Below, piece after piece: positions 26,312 to 35,429 of a stretch of 64,000 nucleotides of DNA. The notes under the pieces were generated by a model that saw nothing but the letters and a program-made list of their open reading frames with translations, was not told the DNA's origin and searched no databases. The DNA is from Fidelibacterota bacterium (GTDB taxonomy: Bacteria > Fidelibacterota > UBA8477 > JABMPR01): the NCBI GenBank assembly GCA_013203185.1, contig JABMOS010000113.1, positions 1 to 64,000 on the forward strand, written 5' to 3'. Both the position numbers and the translations under genes were made by a program. How positions within the stretch are numbered: position 1 is the first letter of the stretch; each line of letters starts with the position of its first letter.

Positions 26312-26340
26312 GATTAATGTCCCACTAGTGGGAATTAATC
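26312..26340. promoter_or_regulatory. dyad, candidate enhancer site for the NtrC-family regulator
   Basis: A perfect 12-base palindrome CCCACTAGTGGG (26321-26332) is flanked by GATTAAT and its complement ATTAATC. The centre is about 100 bases upstream of where transcription from the 26403 site would start, the usual distance for NtrC-type enhancers. There is no T-run, so it is not a terminator. Confidence 0.5.
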
Positions 26341-26402
26341 ACGTCTCTGACACGGCATATAAACACAATATAAACAGTATAATAAGACACGATGCTAATT
26401 AC

Positions 26403-26417
26403 TGGCATGCAAATTGA
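26403..26417 (+). promoter_or_regulatory. weak sigma-54-like promoter of the cytochrome operon
   Basis: TGGCATGCAAATTGA has a good -24 block and TTG at the right distance, but A replaces the nearly invariant C of the -12 GC. It is given with low confidence, supported mainly by its position between the dyad and the operon start. Confidence 0.3.
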
Positions 26418-26467
26418 GATATAAGGGGAAACTCCACAATTTTATTTCAATTAAGCTGAGGTATATC

Positions 26468-28123
26468 ATGGCAAAAAATTCCACCGATTCGTCATCCTCC
26501 CAGGTGATTGACTACTTAAAAGATCTGGATCAAAGAGTCTCCCATCTAGAAGCAGCGATGAAACCGTATATCAAAACGACGGAAGATCGTAGCCAGGGTG
26601 GTATTCAGGAGCGTGGTGATGGAAAACCAGATGCTTTTGAAATTCACATTGGTGAATATTGGTTTGCTTATGTAGGTATAGCTATTTTGGTCATTGCTTT
26701 TGTGTTTATGCTAAGCATGCAATGGAACAATTTGCATCCTGTTCTGCCCAGCATAATGGGGGCCGGAATTTGTGGAGTCATGATTGGTGCAGCGCTATAC
26801 ACCAAAACATCTTTCAAATTTATCTCATTAAATCTCTGGGGTGCTGCCTTCGTAATGAGCTTTATCTCAGCCCTGCGCTTGTTCCATTTCGGGGATCCGA
26901 GTTTATTGGCATCAGGGTACCTGGAGGATACTATCCTGACTGTCCTTTGTTTAGGGCTTGTAGCCTTTGCATACAGTAAGCGGTCTCCCTATCTATATTC
27001 AATCGGGTTAACCCTGTTGCTTCTCGCCGGATTGGTCATAAACATACCTGCGTGGACCTTAAATCTGAATGCCCTGGTTGCTCTGGGTATCATCTTCTAT
27101 TCCCGTGAATTAGAAGATCCTGCAATATTCGTATATGGTACTATCGCAGTATATGCTGCCCATCTCGTCTGGATGTTAGGTAATCCTGTGATGACTGGTG
27201 GGTTTGAGTCCCTGGCACAACCGGTCTGGAACCAAGTATATCTGCTGGTGTACGCACTGATCTTTTCCCTGATCCTCATTGTCACTGATCCCGAAAAGAT
27301 TGCCAAAAAGTATGTTGTCGTCAATGCCATGGCCAATGGGGTATTGGCCTTCGTACTCTTCAATTTGTCCTGTACGCTTGGTGATGTAACACCAACGATA
27401 ATGCCTAAAATCCTCTTTTTTGTTGTTTTCTTTGGTCTGGCTCTCGCCTTTTGGAAGCGCCTGGAGATTAATTTTTCAATGGTGCTCTTTACACTACTTG
27501 CACATGGCACCATCAGTATAGGATTTGTACAGACCGTAGCCTCACCCGACATTTATGTCATTCTTATCTGGCAGAGTTTATTGATGTTGGCCAATGCGCT
27601 CTGGTTTAGTTCACAGTTCATAACCATATCAAATTTTTTGCTCTATATCGTGCTATTCCTGGCCTATACGGCTGCAAGCGGATTTGCCGGGATCATCAGT
27701 GTGAGTTTTGGTTTTGTGGCCCTGTTTAGTGCCAGATTACTTCGTGCCTTTGAAATTCGTTTGGGTTCATCATACAATGTTCTGATCAACTTCTATCTGG
27801 CCATTACCTTTGTGTCACTTCCTTTTGCACTTTGGAAAGCTATCCCCCATGAGTGGGTTGCCTTCCTTTGGTTGGGCGTCACACTTCTATACTATGGCCT
27901 AAGTTTGATGCTCAAGAGTCAAAGATATCGATGGATGGGTCATCTGACCCTGATTGCAACACTTGTCTACACCATTTTGCAGGCAACCATGGGCATGGAG
28001 CCAGCACAACGGATTCTCACGTTCCTGGCCCTGGGAGTTGTTCTCATCACCGTCTCTGGTGTCTACACACGTATCCGGAAACAAGGTTCTATTAAGATGG
28101 AATCAACTCAAGATGGACAGTAA
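26468..28123 (+). CDS. DUF2339-like polytopic membrane protein
   Basis: About 551 residues. A short soluble N-terminus with a coiled-coil-like helix (about 12-34) is followed by some 14-16 hydrophobic segments, as in DUF2339 proteins (the EYWFAYVGIAILVIAFVFML block at the first helix is typical). Function is unknown in the family. It is the first gene of the cytochrome operon, 37 bases before the octahaem cytochrome, so an assembly or membrane-anchoring role is possible. ATG 26468 with GAGG upstream is preferred over an in-frame TTG at 26414. Confidence 0.7.
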   Translation: MAKNSTDSSSSQVIDYLKDLDQRVSHLEAAMKPYIKTTEDRSQGGIQERGDGKPDAFEIHIGEYWFAYVGIAILVIAFVFMLSMQWNNLHPVLPSIMGAGICGVMIGAALYTKTSFKFISLNLWGAAFVMSFISALRLFHFGDPSLLASGYLEDTILTVLCLGLVAFAYSKRSPYLYSIGLTLLLLAGLVINIPAWTLNLNALVALGIIFYSRELEDPAIFVYGTIAVYAAHLVWMLGNPVMTGGFESLAQPVWNQVYLLVYALIFSLILIVTDPEKIAKKYVVVNAMANGVLAFVLFNLSCTLGDVTPTIMPKILFFVVFFGLALAFWKRLEINFSMVLFTLLAHGTISIGFVQTVASPDIYVILIWQSLLMLANALWFSSQFITISNFLLYIVLFLAYTAASGFAGIISVSFGFVALFSARLLRAFEIRLGSSYNVLINFYLAITFVSLPFALWKAIPHEWVAFLWLGVTLLYYGLSLMLKSQRYRWMGHLTLIATLVYTILQATMGMEPAQRILTFLALGVVLITVSGVYTRIRKQGSIKMESTQDGQ

Positions 28124-28160
28124 TACGAAATTTAAATTTCCGAAATTGAGGGGAGGTCTG

Positions 28161-28910
28161 ATGAATAATTGGATCAGCAAAATTCCTGAACAGATCAAAT
28201 TGTTAGCAGTGGTCGTGACGGTCATTATAACTGCATTTCTCATTGTTCGACCTATGCTGATACCAGCGGGATTCGGGGAACAGGGACATTTTAGAAGTGG
28301 TGCCTTGAATGATGCGGTTGCTGTACAATTTAAGTATGCAGGGAAAGCAAGTTGTGTTGAATGTCATGATGATATGACAGACATGCTGGCTGGTGGATAT
28401 CATAAAAAACTAAGCTGTGAGGTCTGTCATGGACCCCTGGCGGGACATATTGATGATCCAGATGAAAACACCCCCAGTTTTCCGAGAGAACGTACGCTTT
28501 GCCCTGTATGCCACGAATATCTCTCTTCGCGACCAACAGGGTTTCCCCAAATAGTCAGCCAATCACATAATTCACTGAAGGCCTGTATATCCTGTCATGA
28601 ACCCCATGACCCTGTACCCCCTGATGTTCCCAGCCAATGCTCTGCATGTCATGGTGAAATTTCACGGAGTAAAGCTGTATCACACCATGTGGATATTGAG
28701 TGTGAATTTTGTCATACCACACCGGAGCTACACAAAACTTCACCTCGTCAATATCGACCGAGTAAACCCCAGAATCGCGAATTTTGCGGTCAATGTCACA
28801 CGAAGAATTCAAAGCATAATACCAAAGCTCCCAGGATTGATCTTGCCACACATGAAACACGCTATGATTGCTGGCAATGCCATTATCCACACCTACCGGA
28901 GGCAAGATGA
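28161..28910 (+). CDS. membrane-anchored octahaem c-type cytochrome
   Basis: 250 residues with one N-terminal membrane helix (about 11-31) and eight CXXCH sites (CVECH, CEVCH, CPVCH, CISCH, CSACH, CEFCH, CGQCH, CWQCH), so the haem domain lies in the periplasm. The ATG at 28161 follows GGGAGG; an upstream extension is open in frame but overlaps the previous gene. The gene overlaps the ferredoxin gene by 4 bases. With the next two genes it forms a cytochrome/FeS/NrfD module like those of Nrf, Qrc, Act and Geobacter Cbc-type quinone complexes. Confidence 0.9.
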   Translation: MNNWISKIPEQIKLLAVVVTVIITAFLIVRPMLIPAGFGEQGHFRSGALNDAVAVQFKYAGKASCVECHDDMTDMLAGGYHKKLSCEVCHGPLAGHIDDPDENTPSFPRERTLCPVCHEYLSSRPTGFPQIVSQSHNSLKACISCHEPHDPVPPDVPSQCSACHGEISRSKAVSHHVDIECEFCHTTPELHKTSPRQYRPSKPQNREFCGQCHTKNSKHNTKAPRIDLATHETRYDCWQCHYPHLPEAR

Positions 28911-29689
28911 AAAATAGTATTACATCCAAAAGACGTGACGTCCTGAAAACCATGGCCGGCTTTGCTGCCAGTTTATTGGTCCCAAAAGTTGTGCGAGGAG
29001 AGAAAGCTTCGGCGAAGCCTTTTGACTGGGCCGATGACTCAATCCATTATGACCCACATGATCATAAATGGGGCATGGGAGTAGATATCGACAAGTGTAT
29101 TGGCTGCGGAAGATGTGCTAATGCCTGTAAAATTGAAAATGATGTTCCCAAAGAACCATTTTTCTTTCGTACCTGGGTGGAACGTTATGAGGTTCATGAA
29201 AATGGTGAGACCACGATAGACTGTCCTAATGGTGCCGTCGATGGTTTCGAGAAGAAATCTGGGGATGATGATGTTCTCCGTAGTTTCTTCGTACCAAAAT
29301 TATGTAATCATTGTGAAAACCCACCTTGTGTCCAGGTATGCCCAGTAGGAGCGACTTATCAGTCAGCAGATGGCGTCGTATTAGTAGATGCTGATTATTG
29401 TCTGGGTTGTCGCTATTGTATCCAGGCTTGCCCCTATGGAGCTCGGTTTTTACACCCAGTAACCAGAACAGCAGAAAAGTGTACTTTCTGTTATCATCGA
29501 ATTGTTCGAGGTGAAGAACCTGCCTGTGTGGAAGCATGTCCCACAGAAGCCAGAATATTTGGGGAGCTGGACCAGAAGGCCAGTCCCTTACATCGCTTCA
29601 AACGGATGAATCACATTGGTGTACTCAAGCCTGCCCTGAACACAGAACCCAAAGTTTTCTATGCGAATCTAGATATGGAGGTTAAGTGA
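28907..29689 (+). CDS. periplasmic four-cluster ferredoxin subunit (NrfC/PsrB/HybA type)
   Basis: 260 residues. A twin-arginine-type leader (KRRDVLKTMAGF) exports the folded protein. Four cysteine groups each suited to a [4Fe-4S] cluster follow: CIGCGRCANAC, CNHCENPPCVQVCP, CLGCRYCIQACP and CTFC with CVEACP. Such subunits wire cytochrome or catalytic subunits to an NrfD-type quinone-interacting membrane protein, which is the next gene. GGAGG lies five bases before ATG 28907. Confidence 0.92.
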   Translation: MKNSITSKRRDVLKTMAGFAASLLVPKVVRGEKASAKPFDWADDSIHYDPHDHKWGMGVDIDKCIGCGRCANACKIENDVPKEPFFFRTWVERYEVHENGETTIDCPNGAVDGFEKKSGDDDVLRSFFVPKLCNHCENPPCVQVCPVGATYQSADGVVLVDADYCLGCRYCIQACPYGARFLHPVTRTAEKCTFCYHRIVRGEEPACVEACPTEARIFGELDQKASPLHRFKRMNHIGVLKPALNTEPKVFYANLDMEVK

Positions 29690-29691
29690 TC

Positions 29692-30909
29692 ATGGAAGAA
29701 ATAGTTCAACATTTAACGCCGCTTCTAGATCAAGTCACCGGCTACATTTATCCTAATGAAATAGAACTTCACTGGGGTTTATTGGTTGTGATATACCCAT
29801 ATCTAACTGGTTTGGTGGCAGGTGCTTTCATCCTGGCATCATTGGTTAAAGTCTTCAATGTTAAAGAGCTTCAGCCCACCTATCGACTGTCTCTGCTGAC
29901 AGCTCTGGCTTTTATCGTCATTGCACCACTCCCACTCCTTGCCCACTTGGGACACCCGGAAAAATCGTTTGAAATTTTCCTCACACCCAATGTGAACTCT
30001 GCCATGGCTATGTTTGGATTTGTCTATGCCTGGTATCTCATGGCGGTATTGCTCCTGGAACTCTGGTTCGACTTCCGTCAGGATCTGGTTACCATGGCCA
30101 ATGAGAGTAAGGGTTTTAAAAGATTATTCTATCGGACAATTTCGCTCTTTTCCAAAGATCTTTCCGAAAAAGCAATCGCATTTGATCACAAGGCAGTTCG
30201 CGTGATAACCATAATAGGTATTCCATCTGCCTTTTTACTCCATGGATATGTTGGTTTCCTGTTTGGTTCTATCAAGGCCAATCCCTGGTGGTCCAGTGTG
30301 CTGATTCCCATTGTATTTTTGTTCTCCGCCATTGTATCTGGAGTGGCTTTGGTCATTTTGCTCTACATGGTAATTACTCCGCTCCGAAATAAAGTCGTAG
30401 ACATGTTATGTCTGGACAAGTTGGCGAGCTATTTATTCTATATCATGATCGTTGATTTCTCCCTGGAAATATTGGATTTCATTCATCGGGTCTATGAGTC
30501 TGAAGAATCCATATCAATTTTGGCGTCATTGGTGCAAAATAAGCTCTTCTCTAGTCTGGTAATCATGCAGGTGCTGATGGGAATGATTTTACCCCTCTTC
30601 ACAATTGCCGCAGTCAAAACATTCAAAGTGCCAGCTGATCTAAGAAAATTGCTGTATTTCATTTCGGCTATACTGGTTCAAGTGGGAATTTTTTCAACTC
30701 GCTGGAATGTGGTCATTGGGGGACAGCTCTTCTCAAAGAGTTTCATGGGTCTCACCACTTACAAAATGACATTCTTTGGTCTGGAAGGGCTCCTGGTTTC
30801 CATTGGACTCTTGATCATGCCCTTCATCATTTTGTGGATACTCATAAAAATACTGGATCCATGGCGATCAGAAGATGCAGCCTTATCCACCCCTACCACT
30901 GGCCAATGA
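29692..30909 (+). CDS. NrfD/PsrC-family quinone-interacting membrane subunit
   Basis: About 405 residues with around ten membrane helices and the family block HLGHPEKSFEIF in the first third. The protein exchanges electrons between membrane quinone and the periplasmic FeS subunit encoded just upstream. GTG 29686 and ATG 29692 are both possible starts; ATG is preferred, with GGAGG ten bases before it. There is no catalytic molybdoenzyme in the operon, so the partner is the octahaem cytochrome. Confidence 0.9.
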   Translation: MEEIVQHLTPLLDQVTGYIYPNEIELHWGLLVVIYPYLTGLVAGAFILASLVKVFNVKELQPTYRLSLLTALAFIVIAPLPLLAHLGHPEKSFEIFLTPNVNSAMAMFGFVYAWYLMAVLLLELWFDFRQDLVTMANESKGFKRLFYRTISLFSKDLSEKAIAFDHKAVRVITIIGIPSAFLLHGYVGFLFGSIKANPWWSSVLIPIVFLFSAIVSGVALVILLYMVITPLRNKVVDMLCLDKLASYLFYIMIVDFSLEILDFIHRVYESEESISILASLVQNKLFSSLVIMQVLMGMILPLFTIAAVKTFKVPADLRKLLYFISAILVQVGIFSTRWNVVIGGQLFSKSFMGLTTYKMTFFGLEGLLVSIGLLIMPFIILWILIKILDPWRSEDAALSTPTTGQ

Positions 30910-30941
30910 TCTATGAGCACTAATAAACTAGGAAGAACTAT

Positions 30942-31382
30942 ATGAAATACGGTAGAAGAGAATTCATAAACACATTGTTGGGCGCTGGTGGTATTGGTGG
31001 ATTGGCATCCATTCTTTATCCAGTATTTCAGTTCTTGGTACCACCTGAAGTGACTGAACCACAGGTAAGTTCCCTAAAAGTGGGCGCTGTGGGAGACTTC
31101 CCCGTAAATAGTTCGAAAATTGTGAGATTCGGCAGGGTCCCTGTGATTCTAATACGTTCTGATAGAGACACATTCAAAGCGTTGGCAGCGACTTGTACAC
31201 ATCTCGATTGTATCGTCCAGTATAATCAGGCCAGGAAACAGATAATTTGTGCCTGCCATAATGGTGTTTACGATCTTTCTGGAAAAAATATTTCTGGCCC
31301 ACCCCCCAAGCCGCTAGCTGTCTATTCTGTTTCAATAGTGGATGATCAGGTAATGATTACTCAGGAAAAGGATTTGGCATGA
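30942..31382 (+). CDS. Rieske [2Fe-2S] protein
   Basis: 146 residues: an N-terminal RREF twin-arginine-like leader/anchor helix (about 5-30), then the Rieske domain with CTHLDC (Cys, His) and CACHNG (Cys, His), followed by a GPPPKPL proline loop. Asp replaces the common Gly in the first motif. It overlaps the cytochrome b gene by ATGA, as in menaquinol:cytochrome c oxidoreductase (bc/b6f-type) operons. Confidence 0.93.
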   Translation: MKYGRREFINTLLGAGGIGGLASILYPVFQFLVPPEVTEPQVSSLKVGAVGDFPVNSSKIVRFGRVPVILIRSDRDTFKALAATCTHLDCIVQYNQARKQIICACHNGVYDLSGKNISGPPPKPLAVYSVSIVDDQVMITQEKDLA

Positions 31383-32458
31383 AACCGACTTTGAAACAAA
31401 GTATGTTTCGCTGGCTGGATGACCGGCTAGACATACAACCATTGGTTGATATGATGGATCATAAGAAGGTACCCATCCACTCCCATACCGTGTGGTATTA
31501 CATGGGTGGTGTAACCCTCTTCCTCTTTATGGTGCAGGTCTTTACAGGCATTTTACTATTGATGTATTATCGACCTGGTGAAGAAAGCGCCTTTGAGAGT
31601 ATGCAATTTATTCTTACTGAAGTCAAATTTGGGTGGCTCTTTAGAAATGTCCACGCCTGGTCAGCGAATCTCATGGTGCTGTTTGCCTTCATCCATATGT
31701 TCAGTGTGGTATTCACGAGAGCTTTCACAACACCGAGGGAACTCACCTGGGTCTCAGGGTTTATTTTGTTGTTACTTGCCATGTTTTTTGGTTTCAGTGG
31801 ATACTTGTTGCCCTGGAATGAATTGGCATTCTTTGCTACCAAGGTTGGGACAGATATTGTGGGAGCCGTTCCCCTTGTTGGTGAGCAATTAAAAGTGATT
31901 ATTCGCGGAGGAGAAGATGTAACTGGAGCCACATTATCGAGATTCTTTGGTCTCCATGTGGCCATTCTTCCAGCTATAACATTTTTGATACTCAGCTTTC
32001 ATTTGCTCTTGGTTCAGAGACAGGGGATAAGTGAGCCACGACACTTCAAAGCCTTGGCAGAAGAAAAAAAGCGCTATATGTCGTTTTTCCCGGATTTTGT
32101 CCTTAGAGATGCCCTCCTCTGGTTAATTATCAATATTATCGTTCTATCTCTGGCTGTTTTCTACCCCTGGGAATTGGGATTGAAAGCCGATGCCCTGGCC
32201 TCAGCGCCCATGGGTATAAAACCTGAGTGGTATTTCATGTTCATGTTCCAGACGCTAAAGGTGATTCCTCCACATGTCTGGTTTATTGAGGGTGAGACCT
32301 TTGGAATTTTGCTCTTTGGAGGTGCCGCCCTGTTATGGATGGCTGTCCCATTCGCCCGTTTTAGAGGGAAGCAAATCGTTGATTCAAAATGGATTACGAT
32401 ACTTGGTATATTTACTATTACCTACATGGTGGTCTTGACGATCACCGGATATTTATAA
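31379..32458 (+). CDS. cytochrome b (b6/subunit IV fusion)
   Basis: 359 residues. Four-helix b6 part: histidine pairs H and H about 14 residues apart in NVHAWSANLMVLFAFIHMF and in GLHVAILPAITFLILSFHLL bind two b haems. The C-terminal part carries the quinol-site PEWY motif in KPEWYFMFMFQTLK and three further helices, so cytochrome b6 and subunit IV are joined, though the protein is shorter than full mitochondrial-type b. It is coupled to the Rieske gene and followed 11 bases later by a nonahaem cytochrome that replaces the usual cytochrome c1. Confidence 0.93.
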   Translation: MKPTLKQSMFRWLDDRLDIQPLVDMMDHKKVPIHSHTVWYYMGGVTLFLFMVQVFTGILLLMYYRPGEESAFESMQFILTEVKFGWLFRNVHAWSANLMVLFAFIHMFSVVFTRAFTTPRELTWVSGFILLLLAMFFGFSGYLLPWNELAFFATKVGTDIVGAVPLVGEQLKVIIRGGEDVTGATLSRFFGLHVAILPAITFLILSFHLLLVQRQGISEPRHFKALAEEKKRYMSFFPDFVLRDALLWLIINIIVLSLAVFYPWELGLKADALASAPMGIKPEWYFMFMFQTLKVIPPHVWFIEGETFGILLFGGAALLWMAVPFARFRGKQIVDSKWITILGIFTITYMVVLTITGYL

Positions 32459-32469
32459 GCGAGCATGAT

Positions 32470-33732
32470 ATGAAGCGAACACGAATAATTAAGCAATATC
32501 TTCTGATTTTCGCCGGAATTACCCTGTTGGGTACAGCTAACCTTTTGGCCGAATCAAAAGTAAATACCTGCCTGGATTGTCATGTGGAGAATGATATCAT
32601 GCCCGGGGATTTCCTCGAGGAAGATGTCCACCAGCATTCGGAAATTTCATGTGCCGGTTGCCATGGCGGTGACCCAGAGGCAGAAGATATGGACGAATCC
32701 ATGTCAGCAGATGCTGGATACATCGGGATCCCATCGCGACAAGAAATGCCAGCTTTTTGTGGGAAATGTCATAGCAAAATTGAATATATGCGGGTTTTCC
32801 AGCCTCGTATTCCAACGGATCAGGTAGATCAGTATTATACGAGTACCCACGGTAAAAAGCTGCTCAGCGGTGATAAAAAGGTCGCCATGTGCAGCAGCTG
32901 TCACACCTCTCATGGCATCTTGCCAGCTAAAGACACACGGTCCAGCGTTCATCCATTCAATATCCCGCAAACATGTAATCAGTGTCACGGAGATGCCGAT
33001 CTCATGGCGTCCACTTCCCATGGAACCAGTCAGTATGAAGATTATGCTGGAAGCGTTCATGGTAAGGCCCTTATTGAGCGAAGTGATACTGGGTCACCAG
33101 CATGCAATGATTGCCATGGAAATCATGGAGCAGCTCCTCCAGGTGCAGAATCCATTAGCCATATCTGTGGATCCTGTCACCTGAATAACATGGAATTTTT
33201 TAAAACTTCCGTTATGGGGCAGTTATCAGAATCGGCTGATTATCATAGTTGTGAGCAATGTCATGGGAATCATTCAATTTCTGAACCGTCTGATGAATTA
33301 TTGAATGTCAATGAGTCATCCCTCTGTCTGGAGTGTCATAGCGATGGTGATGAGGGATATGTAGCCGCTGAAGCCATGTATACTCAAATTAGACAGACAG
33401 ATAGTCTCTATCAGGCCGCGATTATCCGCTTGAAAGATATTCAGATCAAAGGGATGAATGATGTGGATATTCAATATGTTCTTAAAGATGCAAAGCAAAA
33501 CCTGATACAGCTAAGAACCATGGTCCATACCTTCGATCCAGTACAGGTCAAAGAAAAGGCTGCTGAAGGAAAAGAATTATCAGCTGAGGCAATCTCATTA
33601 GCTGGTCTGGAAATCAGTGAATTTAATCAACGTCGTATGGGCTTTGGCATATCTACTCTTGCTTTTGTCCTCCTCGCTTTTGCTGTTTTCCTGAAGATTA
33701 GGCAGATTGATAGTAACAAAAAGTCAGACTAA
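32470..33732 (+). CDS. nonahaem c-type cytochrome with C-terminal membrane anchor
   Basis: About 420 residues: signal peptide (about 8-27), nine CXXCH sites between residues ~35 and 310, a helical region at 320-380, and a C-terminal membrane helix (about 390-410). The haem part faces the periplasm and most probably takes electrons from the Rieske/cytochrome b pair in place of c1. The start is ATG 32470; an upstream extension is open in frame but overlaps the cytochrome b gene and lacks a signal peptide. Confidence 0.9.
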   Translation: MKRTRIIKQYLLIFAGITLLGTANLLAESKVNTCLDCHVENDIMPGDFLEEDVHQHSEISCAGCHGGDPEAEDMDESMSADAGYIGIPSRQEMPAFCGKCHSKIEYMRVFQPRIPTDQVDQYYTSTHGKKLLSGDKKVAMCSSCHTSHGILPAKDTRSSVHPFNIPQTCNQCHGDADLMASTSHGTSQYEDYAGSVHGKALIERSDTGSPACNDCHGNHGAAPPGAESISHICGSCHLNNMEFFKTSVMGQLSESADYHSCEQCHGNHSISEPSDELLNVNESSLCLECHSDGDEGYVAAEAMYTQIRQTDSLYQAAIIRLKDIQIKGMNDVDIQYVLKDAKQNLIQLRTMVHTFDPVQVKEKAAEGKELSAEAISLAGLEISEFNQRRMGFGISTLAFVLLAFAVFLKIRQIDSNKKSD

Positions 33733-33766
33733 ATAGAGACATCAAACAAGCGTGAAAGGAGATCCA

Positions 33767-34330
33767 ATGCGACTCATTCCAAGCATAGTATTTTTACTGA
33801 TGGGAAGTCTCATTTTTGCCCAGGATGCCGGACCAGAATTTGTCGGCAATAAAAAATGTAAAATGTGTCATAATAAAACCGAGAAGGGTGCCCAATATAC
33901 CAAATGGGAAACAACAGGACACGCCAACACCTTCGATATATTGCTTACCGACGAGGCCAAGGCAATAGCAAAAAAGAGGGGATTGAAAACCACACCAGAT
34001 CTTGCTGGAGAATGTCTGCAGTGTCATGTGACTGGTTGGGGAACGCCTACGGGTTATCAACTCGAAGTGGATGAAACGGACAAAAGGGCGGTTTCCCAAA
34101 ACAATGCTCTGAAGTCGGTGGGCTGTGAGGCCTGTCATGGTGCCGGTAGTTTATATAAGGGTAAAAAGGATATGCTCGCCATTGAAGCGGGCACACTTGA
34201 TGGTGCTACTCTTGGGTTGGTGAAACCCACAGAACAAACCTGTCTCGGTTGTCATAACGATAAATCACCGACATTTAAACCATTTGATTTTAAGGAACGC
34301 TCTGCTAAAATTGCGCATAGGTATCCTTAA
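33767..34330 (+). CDS. tetrahaem cytochrome c554-family protein
   Basis: 187 residues with a signal peptide and four CXXCH sites (CKMCH, CLQCH, CEACH, CLGCH). The KCKMCH...WETTGHA and QCHVTGWG words resemble the cytochrome c554/c' family, soluble periplasmic electron carriers. AAAGGAG precedes ATG 33767. It probably shuttles electrons between the membrane complex and the dodecahaem protein or another acceptor. Confidence 0.88.
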   Translation: MRLIPSIVFLLMGSLIFAQDAGPEFVGNKKCKMCHNKTEKGAQYTKWETTGHANTFDILLTDEAKAIAKKRGLKTTPDLAGECLQCHVTGWGTPTGYQLEVDETDKRAVSQNNALKSVGCEACHGAGSLYKGKKDMLAIEAGTLDGATLGLVKPTEQTCLGCHNDKSPTFKPFDFKERSAKIAHRYP

Positions 34331-34352
34331 TTTTAAAATTGGAAGACTTGCC

Positions 34353-35360
34353 ATGGTAAAATCACTTATAGTTGCTTGTATTTTGGGAGTTGGCTTGTTT
34401 CTTCCTGGAGAGATTCTTTATGGTGCGGATGGGGATACCTTCCCAGAAATTCCTGAAAATATTTCTCTAGAATCGCTGAAGAATATCTTTCAGCAGGTGA
34501 ATTTCCCCCATCGCGATCATGCCCATATGTCAGCCATGGGGGAGGGTTGTGTTACCTGCCATCATTATGCAGATGATGATATTTATGACCCTTGTGCAGA
34601 TTGCCATACCAATGACCCCGATGATCTGAACAATGGTATTCCCTCTTTGAACGCTGCGTTTCATCGCAAGTGTTTGAATTGCCATCGCGGATGGAGTGTA
34701 TCAAATGTTTGTGGTACCTGCCATGTGAAACAAGGTGAAGAGCAAACGGTTGGATCACCCATAATTGCCGCAGCAAAGGATCGGATTAAGTATCCAATAA
34801 TTGTGAATTATGTAACCCCCAAGGCAGATGGCCAGAGGGTAAGTTTCCGACATGCTCAGCATGTCGAGATGTTTCGCTTCAAATGCGCAACCTGCCATAC
34901 CAATGAAAACTGTGCAACCTGCCATGGTGCGCAACAAGTACCAGAGATTCTGTCAGGGAGCTCTGAAATTCATCATTTCCCGTGCAGTAAATGCCACGAT
35001 GTGAATGCCATTCCAGGCTGCGAAAAATGTCATCGAGCACAGGCTTCAGAGGGGTTTACCCACTCACTCACTAGTTTCCCGTTGAAAGCCTTCCATGCTG
35101 AACGCAATTGTACGGATTGTCATGATGCAAATACATCAGTAAAAAAACTCAATAAGACTTGTACAAATTGCCATGAAAATTTTGAACTTGGCAGTTTTGA
35201 TCATGCAGCAACAGGGTTGATTCTGGAATTAGGGCATGAGGAGTTCGAGTGTTACGAATGTCACCTGAATGAAGATTTTAGCAAGCCACCATCCTGTTAT
35301 GATTGCCATGAAGATGACATGAAATTCCCTGAGGATTTACCAGGAACTAGATTGGACTAG
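34353..35360 (+). CDS. dodecahaem periplasmic c-type cytochrome
   Basis: About 335 residues: signal peptide (about 1-24), then twelve CXXCH sites and FPHRDHA / FRHAQH histidine words of cytochrome c3/Hmc-type proteins. A long chain of haems of this type can act as a molecular wire or a terminal reductase. Last gene of the operon, closed by a strong bidirectional terminator. ATG 34353 is chosen because it gives a signal peptide; ORF extension upstream overlaps the c554 gene. Confidence 0.9.
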   Translation: MVKSLIVACILGVGLFLPGEILYGADGDTFPEIPENISLESLKNIFQQVNFPHRDHAHMSAMGEGCVTCHHYADDDIYDPCADCHTNDPDDLNNGIPSLNAAFHRKCLNCHRGWSVSNVCGTCHVKQGEEQTVGSPIIAAAKDRIKYPIIVNYVTPKADGQRVSFRHAQHVEMFRFKCATCHTNENCATCHGAQQVPEILSGSSEIHHFPCSKCHDVNAIPGCEKCHRAQASEGFTHSLTSFPLKAFHAERNCTDCHDANTSVKKLNKTCTNCHENFELGSFDHAATGLILELGHEEFECYECHLNEDFSKPPSCYDCHEDDMKFPEDLPGTRLD

Positions 35361-35394
35361 TAGAAATTAATCATATTCTCACCAGTCATTAATG

Positions 35395-35429
35395 AAGAAG
35401 GTCGGTATCACACCGACCTTCTTTTTTTA
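35395..35429. terminator. bidirectional terminator between convergent cytochrome genes
   Basis: Perfect 12-bp arms AAGAAGGTCGGT and ACCGACCTTCTT around ATCAC, followed by a T-run on the plus strand and preceded by A residues that serve the minus-strand gene. Confidence 0.93.

Noticed and set aside
28555-28953. Long open frames antisense to the multihaem cytochrome genes, some rich in His and Cys
   Set aside because: They are mirror images of the CXXCH codons (TGT/TGC, CAT) and lack starts and ribosome binding sites.
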